From contig JAEWQC010000237.1 in the NCBI GenBank assembly GCA_023399355.1, positions 1-10,874 on the forward strand: a stretch of DNA of 10,874 nt. Direction: 5' to 3'. This DNA is from Bacillota bacterium. GTDB taxonomy: Bacteria; Bacillota; Clostridia; Acetivibrionales; DTU013. The notes beneath the pieces were generated by a model. The model had not been told where the DNA came from. It saw nothing but the letters and a program-made list of their open reading frames with translations, and ran no database searches. Shown in pieces: positions 6,480 through 10,874 of the stretch (positions are counted from its first letter, which is position 1; each line of letters opens with the position of its first letter). A program made the translations under genes and the position numbers.

Positions 6480-7031
6480 TTGCTGCACTTCTTATTTACA
6501 CTGGTAAATGATGTCCTCGGAAGTGTGTTCTTTCAATTAGGCTATGTATCAAATACAAATTCATTTCCCCAACCGCTGTCGGCAGAAGAAGAACAAAAAT
6601 ATATAGAAGCATACAAAGGCGGTAATGATGATGCCAAAAATACACTTATAGAAAGAAACCTGCGGCTTGTCGCCCACATTGTCAAAAAATACAGCACCTT
6701 CAGCACGGATTGCGACGATCTGATCTCCATTGGAACGATCGGTCTGATCAAGGCTATCTCAACGTTTGATATGTCAAAGGGCACCCGGCTTGCCACATAC
6801 GCAGCCCGCTGCATCGAAAATGAGATTCTGATGCAAATCAGAGCAACAAAGAAGCTACAAAGCGAGGTATCCTTACATGACCCGATTGGCGTTGACCGCG
6901 AGGGCAACGAGTTCCCCTGTGCATGGTGTATATACATACAAATTCGATATTCTTATAATAAGGTATACGATATAAATAATAGAAATGAAAAAAAATTATT
7001 ATTGCTTATGAATAAAGTTACAACGACCTAA
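6480..7031 (+). CDS. sigK: Sigma factor K, 5' part interrupted by insertion
   Basis: The mother-cell late sporulation sigma factor. Residues 1-20 form a hydrophobic pro-sequence, and GYVSNTNSFPQPLS matches the region around the pro-sigma-K cleavage site. Region 1.2/2 follows: NLRLVAHIVKKY, DLISIGTIGLIKAI, GTRLATYAARCIENEILMQIRA and SLHDPIGVDREGNE, all strongly sigma-K-like. Homology stops abruptly after GNE (residue 144, base 6911). The last 39 codons (FPCAWCIYIQI onward) are unrelated and AT-rich, and no region 3 or 4 occurs in the window. An intact protein would be about 235-240 residues. The start is TTG 6480 with AGGGGG upstream. The gene looks split by an inserted element, as in skin-type sigK loci, and this ORF alone should not give an active sigma factor because promoter -35 recognition is missing. 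Confidence 0.92.
   Translation: MLHFLFTLVNDVLGSVFFQLGYVSNTNSFPQPLSAEEEQKYIEAYKGGNDDAKNTLIERNLRLVAHIVKKYSTFSTDCDDLISIGTIGLIKAISTFDMSKGTRLATYAARCIENEILMQIRATKKLQSEVSLHDPIGVDREGNEFPCAWCIYIQIRYSYNKVYDINNRNEKKLLLLMNKVTTT
6900..6940. other. Probable element/chromosome junction (att-like half site)
   Basis: The sigK reading matches the family through GAGGGCAACGAG (6900-6911), and foreign sequence begins at or just before 6912. A perfect 10-bp palindrome TGTATATACA (6927-6936) lies 15 bases inside the foreign side, where one arm of a serine-recombinase att site could be. The exact core cannot be fixed without the other junction. Confidence 0.5.
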
Positions 7032-7050
7032 TTCCCAGAATGATTGTCAA

Positions 7051-7065
7051 AAGCCCTAAGGGCAC
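7051..7065 (-). terminator. Weak hairpin downstream of the AT-rich gene pair
   Basis: GCCC-TTA-GGGC followed by TTTT on the minus strand, about 20 bases after the stop of the membrane protein gene. The stem is only four to five pairs and the T run is short, so termination would be weak. Confidence 0.35.
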
Positions 7066-7083
7066 AAATTATGGAAGTTAAAT

Positions 7084-7719
7084 TTATTTCAAGCCTTTTA
7101 CAGCTAAAACAATTTGAACAACTGCATAGCTCGAAGCTAATATTACACTTACGATTGCTACAAAAATACCAATTACCCACCATTTATATTGTTTATTTGA
7201 TTCATAAACTTTGTCTTTTATGTTTTGTACCTCAGTATTTTGAACATCAATCTTATCTTCAATTCTTTCTACTATTGAAACAAGTCTATTTTCCATCGCT
7301 TGGGTATGCTCAAAAATCCTTTTTTCGGAGGATTGAATTTGATCAAAAATTTTCTTCTCACTTTCGCGGATATCCGTTTTTAGTTCGGATTGATCGCGGT
7401 CGACTTTATCTATATATTTAAATAATATATCATTGTTGTCCATACTATTAACTCCATCCTTTAGGATTTCCCCAGAAACTTCTTTTATATCCTTATTATA
7501 CTCCAATTTATTCCGTTCTAAAACAATATTGCTATAAAAAGATTCTCTCACCTTAGCCTTACTCAGAATAATCTCAGTTTCTTCAGCTAGAATTATCTCA
7601 CTTTCCTCGGGTATAGTTTCATACTCTCCAGCCATAATTATCTCAGCTTCTTCAGGCATATAACATTTGAGCTTATATTTGTAATAATCTTTTATGTTAT
7701 AAACAGTAGACGATTTCAT
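7084..7719 (-). CDS. Unknown coiled-coil protein with C-terminal membrane anchor
   Basis: A 211-residue protein I do not recognise. The N-terminal part (about 20-52) has an imperfect glutamate-rich repeat of EEAEII, EESEII and EETEII. Residues about 95-180 are a charged, heptad-like region with repeated SEKKIFDQIQ/SEKRIFEHTQ and many E, D, K and I residues, predicted to form a coiled coil. A single hydrophobic helix (WWVIGIFVAIVSVILASSYAVVQIVLAV) ends the protein, with only a few residues after it. The coil plus C-terminal helix resembles the XhlA-like proteins of phages and their relatives, but the long N-terminus is unusual. The ATG overlaps the stop of the upstream gene by four bases (ATGA), with AAAGGA upstream, so the two genes are coupled. 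An internal ATG at about residue 92 (MDNNDILFKY) could give a shorter XhlA-sized product. Confidence 0.72.
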   Translation of the reverse strand: MKSSTVYNIKDYYKYKLKCYMPEEAEIIMAGEYETIPEESEIILAEETEIILSKAKVRESFYSNIVLERNKLEYNKDIKEVSGEILKDGVNSMDNNDILFKYIDKVDRDQSELKTDIRESEKKIFDQIQSSEKRIFEHTQAMENRLVSIVERIEDKIDVQNTEVQNIKDKVYESNKQYKWWVIGIFVAIVSVILASSYAVVQIVLAVKGLK

Positions 7720-8339
7720 TTGCTATTCCTTTCAAGTGATTCAAAAAAATTATTTACTATATCTAAATTAGAAAATTCATTTAAGAATAATATCATTTCT
7801 TCAAAAGAACACACACTATCTTCTTTAGTTGTGGACAATTGAAACATAATACTATTTCTTATTAATTTGACAGATGCATCTATTAAGAGCACTTTCTCAT
7901 TACGGCAAAAAGGGAGATAGAAATCTACATTATAGAAAAGCGGCCGATTATTTTCTTTTAAATCGTTTAAATTTGAGGGAATATCGATTTTAAATTCAAT
8001 TAACTTATCTAATATATGGGCATCAAAATTATCCATTTGTAAATTTAATCTTAATATCACTTGAGTTTGTATTTTTCTGATATTTGGAAAAAAAATTTCA
8101 TTTATATTGTTAACATCATTTATTTCAATATATTTATTGTCACAATAGATAAATTCAGAAGTGTTTTTACTTATCTTTATTTGATAAGTATCTGCTCCTA
8201 TATTATGATAAAAGTCTTCATCAGTAAAAGCTGCCGTAGGCAATACATCCTTAATTAATTCTTTCATCTCTTCCGAAAAAAAGGGTTTCTGGGTTGTATT
8301 GGAGTCGAAATCTGTCTTTATTATATATTCTTTTTTCAC
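7716..8339 (-). CDS. Unknown soluble protein, first gene of AT-rich pair
   Basis: A 207-residue, Asn- and Ile-rich protein with no recognised motif, signal peptide or membrane segment. It has alternating strand-like stretches (TYQIKISKN, KIQTQVILRLNLQM, PLFYNVDFYLPF, KVLLIDASVKLI) that suggest a mixed alpha/beta or beta-rich fold. The start is GTG with GAGGGA six bases upstream. A perfect consensus promoter lies about 40 bases upstream, so the gene is probably transcribed constitutively by sigma-A even though it sits in a prophage-like element. It overlaps the membrane protein gene by four bases. Base composition is visibly more AT-rich than the chromosomal genes, consistent with recent acquisition. 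Real gene likely; function unknown. Confidence 0.72.
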   Translation of the reverse strand: MKKEYIIKTDFDSNTTQKPFFSEEMKELIKDVLPTAAFTDEDFYHNIGADTYQIKISKNTSEFIYCDNKYIEINDVNNINEIFFPNIRKIQTQVILRLNLQMDNFDAHILDKLIEFKIDIPSNLNDLKENNRPLFYNVDFYLPFCRNEKVLLIDASVKLIRNSIMFQLSTTKEDSVCSFEEMILFLNEFSNLDIVNNFFESLERNSK

Positions 8340-8381
8340 AATATTCCCTCACAATAAGTACTAAATGTAATTTATGTGCTA

Positions 8382-8410
8382 ATTATATTAAACTAATGTA
8401 CTCATGTCAA
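8382..8410 (-). promoter_or_regulatory. Perfect consensus sigma-A promoter of the AT-rich pair
   Basis: On the minus strand, TTGACA (8410-8405), a spacer of exactly 17 bases and TATAAT (8387-8382), all consensus. The predicted start is near 8375, and the GTG of the first gene follows about 36 bases later. An AGTAC...GTACT inverted repeat spans the spacer and the start region and could be an operator. The remaining bases of the gap (8411-8530) are AT-rich with nothing else convincing. Confidence 0.85.
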
Positions 8411-8506
8411 TTTTTTCATTTATTATTCCATTATGTAAAATATAATAATTTTTTGTATGCTAATTTCTGTTTATTTTTATGTATCAACCTCCCCAATAAA
8501 ACCAAG

Positions 8507-8525
8507 TCGGAACCGCTCCATCCGA
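8507..8525 (-). terminator. Weak hairpin after the small 72-residue gene
   Basis: TCGGA/TCCGA with a nine-base loop, followed by CTTGGTTTTATT on the minus strand. A poor terminator at best, listed because it lies directly after the gene at 8531-8749. Confidence 0.25.
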
Positions 8526-8530
8526 TAAAG

Positions 8531-8749
8531 CTATTCAATGTATGCCTTCTTTCTGCAATACTCAGCCGCCAAAATGTTCTCCTTCTTAAATACCCTGTTC
8601 TGCCTGCGCAGGTAGCAATATGCCTTAACATGGGTGCTATCTATTCCCAGGACACGGATATTGCGCTTGGTTATGACGTTTTCTTTTGCATATATAATTG
8701 TGATGATGCTCCCCTGTTTGAGGGAAGACTTCAAAATATGTTCCATCAT
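8531..8749 (-). CDS. Small protein, WYL-like fragment
   Basis: A 72-residue protein beginning MMEHILKSSLKQGSIITIIYAKEN. The pattern of a strand (SIITIIYAKE), a strand turn (RNIRVLGIDSTHVKAYCYLRRQNRVFKKENILAAEYC) and the ending is typical of small stand-alone proteins related to the WYL domain, a nucleic-acid or ligand-sensing SH3-like fold. That relation is from pattern only. I set the start at the first of two ATGs (8749), with AAGGAG upstream; longer versions of the frame run back through the intergenic promoter region and are unlikely. It is divergent from the gene at 8823, and both promoters flank a LexA-type palindrome. Confidence 0.7.
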   Translation of the reverse strand: MMEHILKSSLKQGSIITIIYAKENVITKRNIRVLGIDSTHVKAYCYLRRQNRVFKKENILAAEYCRKKAYIE

Positions 8750-8759
8750 CAAATTCTCC

Positions 8760-8789
8760 TTGTATAAAATTTTAACATAGGTATATAAT
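8760..8789 (+). promoter_or_regulatory. Promoter of the 8823 gene
   Basis: TTGTAT (8760-8765), an 18-base spacer and TATAAT (8784-8789). Transcription would start near 8796, so the LexA-type palindrome at 8798-8809 would cover the first transcribed bases and could block initiation. Confidence 0.65.
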
Positions 8790-8797
8790 AAAATCAA
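8769..8797 (-). promoter_or_regulatory. Promoter of the 72-residue gene
   Basis: On the minus strand, TTGATT (8797-8792), a 17-base spacer and TAAAAT (8774-8769). It overlaps the plus-strand promoter almost fully, so the two must compete. The LexA-type palindrome abuts its -35. Confidence 0.55.
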
Positions 8798-8809
8798 GAA
8801 CATATGTTC
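8798..8809. promoter_or_regulatory. lexA box: LexA-type SOS box
   Basis: A perfect 12-bp palindrome GAACATATGTTC. It matches all 12 core positions of the Bacillus DinR/LexA consensus (GAACRNRYGTTY), and the following G also fits the CGAAC/GTTCG extended form. It lies between two divergent promoters, over one start site and next to the other -35, which is where a repressor would control both genes. That LexA of this host uses the Bacillus-type box is assumed from Firmicutes. Confidence 0.72.
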
Positions 8810-8822
8810 GGGGTGAAATGAT

Positions 8823-9122
8823 ATGGCTCCGTTTGGATTTGATCCGGTTGAAGCAGAAAAAGCAGCTAAGGAAATCAGAGAAGTAGTAAGTCGATAATAT
8901 GTAGAAGTAGTTGTGAAATGGCAGTTTGACGGAGTAATGAAGCCTATTTGTTTCATATGGGATAACGGAAAAGAATATCAGATAGACAGGATCCTCGCTA
9001 TAAGAAAAGGGAATAGTTTGAAAGCATTTGCACCTGGCTTCAGATATTATTGCCAGACAGGAAGGCGTCGGTACTATTTGCATTATGATGGCGAGAGTTG
9101 GTTCATAGAGACAAAAAAATAA
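8823..9122 (+). pseudogene. Small SOS-linked gene broken by an in-frame TAA
   Basis: The ATG at 8823 has GGGGTGA six bases upstream and opens MAPFGFDPVEAEKAAKEIREVVSR, then TAA at 8895-8897. The same frame continues without a gap as YVEVVVKWQFDGVMKPICFIWDNGKEYQIDRIL and so on to a natural end at 9122 (WFIETKK). Without the stop the product would be 99 to 100 residues. The downstream part looks like a genuine small conserved protein with beta-strand-rich sequence, loosely like DUF6504-type proteins found near mutagenic polymerase genes; this is a weak resemblance. The GTG at 8913 could restart translation, but it has no ribosome binding site. A nonsense mutation is the simplest reading; a sequencing error or readthrough would also explain it. 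Confidence 0.6.
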
Positions 9123-9146
9123 AGCCCCCAGGTCACCCCGGAGGCT
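9113..9146 (-). terminator. Terminator between convergent genes
   Basis: A 7-bp stem AGCCTCC/GGGGGCT (one G-U pair) with a 10-base loop, followed on the minus strand by TTATTTTTTT. It ends the phage lysis module. The stem also folds on the plus strand, with one mismatch, for the gene ending at 9122, so it may work in both directions. Confidence 0.75.
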
Positions 9147-9151
9147 ATTTA

Positions 9152-9478
9152 TTACACCACACTGTTATCAATTTTGCCATTGTCCAGATAATCCTTTATG
9201 TCGTTATACCACTTCTGCAGCTGCTCTCTCAGTTCGTTCTCCAGGATGAAGAACCGCAGCCATGAAGGGATAAGCGAATAGACCCGGTCAAACACCAGTT
9301 CAAACCGTTCCTGTCCTCTCTTTGTGCCGGTGATTACCTTCTCGGCCTGAAGGATCATACGGTATGCTGTTGCTCTGAGTTGAGCCCATTTACGATTGAC
9401 TACCAGGTATCCGACCAAAAAGAAAAAGGCCGCTATAATCACAATAGACGGCCATTGCTGAATTATGAAGTTTTCCAT
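9152..9478 (-). CDS. Small phage membrane protein, holin-like
   Basis: A 108-residue protein with one N-terminal membrane segment (PSIVIIAAFFFLVGYLVV) followed by a charged cytoplasmic region, including QAEKVITGTKRGQERFELVFDRVY and a helix ending in YLDNGKIDNSVV. The AE...G...G.E pattern after a single transmembrane helix recalls the LL-H type small holins and similar proteins next to clostridial phage lysins. It lies 20 bases after the endolysin stop, with AGGTGAGG before the ATG, and is last in the lysis module. With a separate holin upstream it could be a second holin, an antiholin or an accessory protein. Confidence 0.75.
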   Translation of the reverse strand: MENFIIQQWPSIVIIAAFFFLVGYLVVNRKWAQLRATAYRMILQAEKVITGTKRGQERFELVFDRVYSLIPSWLRFFILENELREQLQKWYNDIKDYLDNGKIDNSVV

Positions 9479-9498
9479 TTACCTCACCTTTACCTTTC

Positions 9499-10293
9499 TT
9501 ATTTTATGGTTATGACTTTCGTCTTACCATCCCACAAAACTTTCTTTCCCAACGCCTCCGCGATCGGCCTGACCGGTCCATAGGTTGTGCCGGCAAAAGC
9601 AACCGTCTGAATATTCCCGTTATCTCCATTCACCTGTATCTTGTTACCGTCTGCTTTCAGCAGCACCGGCCCGATACATTCAAGTACCTCCTGAGCCTTC
9701 ACCTGCGTTTTCTCACCGATAATGCCATCGGGCTTCAGACCGGCGATCATTTGAAACGACTTTACATCCATAGGGTAAAACCCTCCTCCCATGTATTCAT
9801 AAAACTCTGTTTTCTTGGTATCCCAGCTCATACCCCTGGTCTCCACCGGTTCAACATGCCAGGGTTCATAGGACATTGGTTTCCACAGGCCATACGGCAG
9901 CAGTTCCGCATTTGTCATTTCCTCCAGCCATGTCCCGTCACTGTCGACAGCCAGGCCATACCCATGATTGGATTGTCCAACCGGCGCTGCCATGCGCTGA
10001 TCCTTGCCTCCGCCGACAGGCTTCCACACCCCGCCATCGGCAGTCTGGTAATAATCCGGGTGCTCTGCAAGGGCTGCTTTTTGCGCGCTGATCTGCTCTT
10101 CGTCGGAGCGCGTTCCGGAATTGCAGGCTACCGGACTGCCCTTGACCATGGACAGATATGCAATCCTCCCTGCAAGCACCGGGTGGATCCTGTCCTGCCA
10201 TGGATGAGTAAATACTACAATGCCTTTCGGATCGGCGGTCTTATACTTGTTTGCTATGATCTTCAACAGTGTCGCCTTCTTTCTTAAAAACAT
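9499..10293 (-). CDS. Phage endolysin, M15 D,D-carboxypeptidase domain
   Basis: A peptidoglycan hydrolase expected to cut peptide stems in the cell wall at the end of the lytic cycle. The M15/VanY-like catalytic domain covers about 30-155: SGTRSDEEQ, zinc-site SNHGYGLAVD (H110, D117) and the EPWH box (E143, H146). Next comes a short peptidoglycan-binding-like stretch (about 174-207: DVKSFQMIAGLKPDGIIGEKT), then a C-terminal module resembling the copper amine oxidase N-terminal domain (about 228-264: GPVRPIAEALGKKVLWDGKTKVITI), common in clostridial surface proteins. There is no signal peptide, so release depends on the holin. The start is uncertain: ATG 10293 overlaps the holin gene by 53 bases with only a weak ribosome binding site, whereas in-frame TTG 10266 has AGAAGG eight bases upstream. 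Confidence 0.92.
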   Translation of the reverse strand: MFLRKKATLLKIIANKYKTADPKGIVVFTHPWQDRIHPVLAGRIAYLSMVKGSPVACNSGTRSDEEQISAQKAALAEHPDYYQTADGGVWKPVGGGKDQRMAAPVGQSNHGYGLAVDSDGTWLEEMTNAELLPYGLWKPMSYEPWHVEPVETRGMSWDTKKTEFYEYMGGGFYPMDVKSFQMIAGLKPDGIIGEKTQVKAQEVLECIGPVLLKADGNKIQVNGDNGNIQTVAFAGTTYGPVRPIAEALGKKVLWDGKTKVITIK

Positions 10294-10744
10294 TTTTCTC
10301 TTTTTTCTTCATCCAAAATAACATGGGCTTTAAATAATTCGCGCCAGCGTCAATTAAATTCTCAATGTTTGAAGTAAACTCCCGAAAAAACAGAAAGGAA
10401 TATACGGCAGTAGCAACAGCATTACTGACATATGGGATATCTACAAATTTTACCGATAGTCCCGCAAGTATCTCAATAACCAAATATGCTTTGATTTTAT
10501 CTCCCGTTTTTTCGAACATGTCATGAGAGTTCCATGCTTTTGTATGTATAGCTTTCCGGATTCCTCCCGCTTTTTTAAAAATCGCATTCCACCGGGTAAA
10601 CAGATCCAGCGCGACCGCTATCCATATGGCAACAAACATTACCACATAACTATTGGTTGGAAACAGTAGAAACGTTACTCCAGCGCCGACCAGCGCTACG
10701 GCGGGTTTAACAGTGTCATAAACTTTGCAAAACAACTCATACAT
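10241..10744 (-). CDS. Phage holin, toxin-secretion/lysis holin family
   Basis: A 167-residue membrane protein of the Phage_holin_4_1 (TIGR01593-like) type. Hydrophobic segments lie at about 13-28 (AVALVGAGVTFLLFP), 31-47 (SYVVMFVAIWIAVALDLF) and 83-130. Family features are a charged ALDLFTRW after the second helix (in place of the usual DYITG), a basic NSHDMFEKTGDKIKAYLVIEILAG stretch and REFTSNIENLIDAGA near the end, then a basic tail. It would form pores so that the endolysin reaches the wall. GAGGAG lies eight bases before the ATG. It is the first gene of the lysis module after two tandem terminators, so it needs read-through or a late promoter not recognised here. Confidence 0.85.
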   Translation of the reverse strand: MYELFCKVYDTVKPAVALVGAGVTFLLFPTNSYVVMFVAIWIAVALDLFTRWNAIFKKAGGIRKAIHTKAWNSHDMFEKTGDKIKAYLVIEILAGLSVKFVDIPYVSNAVATAVYSFLFFREFTSNIENLIDAGANYLKPMLFWMKKKEKNVFKKEGDTVEDHSKQV

Positions 10745-10775
10745 TCCGACAACTCCTCTCTTGTAAAATTGGCAT

Positions 10776-10805
10776 AATAAAAAGCCCCTGATTTCTCAAG
10801 AGCTT
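10776..10805 (-). terminator. Second of two tandem terminators upstream of holin
   Basis: AAGCTCT/GGGGCTT (two G-U pairs) with a 10-base loop, followed by TTTTTATTAT on the minus strand. It lies between the partial phage gene and the holin. Confidence 0.6.
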
Positions 10806-10806
10806 A

Positions 10807-10832
10807 TGAAAAAAGCACCCGGCAGAGTGCTT
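10807..10832 (-). terminator. First tandem terminator, overlapping a stop codon
   Basis: AAGCACTC/GGGTGCTT with a four-base loop TGCC, ending in a run of Ts on the minus strand. The stem begins inside the TAA of the partial gene that ends at 10831, so termination is tightly tied to that gene's end. Confidence 0.75.
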
Positions 10833-10874
10833 AATCAAACAAAGACAGCAAAGTTTCAAGTTCCTGCCTGTTAT
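10831..10874 (-). CDS. Phage protein, C-terminal end only
   Basis: Only the last 13 codons are visible, reading NRQELETLLSLFD and then TAA. This is a plausible coding end: it has no stops, terminates just at the start of a strong hairpin, and lies directly upstream of the lysis module where a small phage structural or tail-associated protein is often found. The identity cannot be read from this fragment. Confidence 0.45.
   Translation of the reverse strand, partial: NRQELETLLSLFD

Larger units (their letters stand above)
6912..10874. mobile_element. Prophage-like sigK intervening element (one end, incomplete)
   Basis: From the sigK break to the window edge the content changes to AT-rich unknown genes, small accessory genes with an SOS-type operator, and a phage lysis module (holin, endolysin, second small membrane protein). 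This is the organisation expected of a skin-like prophage remnant placed inside sigK. No integrase, recombinase, structural phage genes or sigK 3' half is visible, so the far end must lie beyond the window. Confidence 0.75.

Noticed and set aside
6480..7031. sigK break as a simple frameshift
   Set aside because: No other frame after 6911 encodes sigma region 3 or 4, so sequence is replaced, not shifted.
7044..7421. Plus-strand ORF opposite the coiled-coil membrane protein gene
   Set aside because: No plausible start signal, composition of an antisense shadow, and the minus-strand gene has a coupled start and coherent features.
8485..8530. Tiny minus-strand ORF MERFRLGFIGEVDT
   Set aside because: Only 14 codons, no convincing ribosome binding site, no context.
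8294..8767. Plus-strand ORF of 157 codons across the AT-rich gap
   Set aside because: Covers the consensus promoter and two minus-strand genes; hydrophobic low-complexity translation typical of AT-rich shadow.
8895..8897. Programmed readthrough or special recoding at TAA
   Set aside because: No recoding signal such as a downstream stem or a known context; mutation is simpler.
9751..10287. Plus-strand ORF opposite the endolysin
   Set aside because: Antisense shadow of a clear M15 peptidase gene.

Overview
The window looks like chromosome from an anaerobic, spore-forming clostridial Firmicute. The evidence is the short EF-Ts, the rpsB-tsf-pyrH-frr order, strong GGAGG-type ribosome binding sites, and a sporulation sigma-K gene with a cleavable pro-sequence. 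A relative of the Clostridium thermocellum group is a guess, not something shown here.

Layout. (1) 1-2408, minus strand: a regulatory and transport operon of OmpR-type response regulator, one-TM histidine kinase, MacB/LolD-type ABC ATPase and the first codons of an FtsX-type permease. (2) 2409-2818: a non-coding gap with a small tandem repeat and an 18-bp perfect hairpin that ends the next unit. (3) 2819-6064, minus strand: the housekeeping block rpsB, tsf, pyrH, frr and a small conserved-looking ORF. Intrinsic terminators lie after rpsB and after tsf, and a sigma-A promoter lies in front of rpsB. (4) 6065-6479: a repeat-rich intergenic region between divergent rpsB and sigK, with a 23-bp tandem repeat beside the rpsB -35 and a sigma-E-like promoter for sigK. 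(5) 6480-6911, plus strand: the 5' part of sigK, which stops matching the family at residue 144. (6) about 6912 to the window end: apparently foreign DNA with phage genes, namely an AT-rich two-gene unit of unknown function, a divergent pair of small genes around a LexA-type (SOS) palindrome, and a minus-strand lysis module (holin, M15 endolysin, second small membrane protein) pointing toward the sigK stump.

Main interpretation: sigK is split by a prophage-like intervening element, analogous to the skin elements of Bacillus subtilis and Clostridioides difficile. The remaining 3' half of sigK (regions 3 and 4) and a site-specific recombinase are not in the window; if the reading is right they lie beyond position 10874. 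Unlike a bare remnant, this end still carries a lysis cassette and an SOS-type operator. One of the two genes at that operator has an in-frame stop, so the element is at least partly decayed.

The most useful unknowns are the AT-rich pair (7084-8339), which has a perfect consensus promoter and encodes one soluble and one coiled-coil membrane-anchored protein, and the element's far end, which would test the split-gene model.
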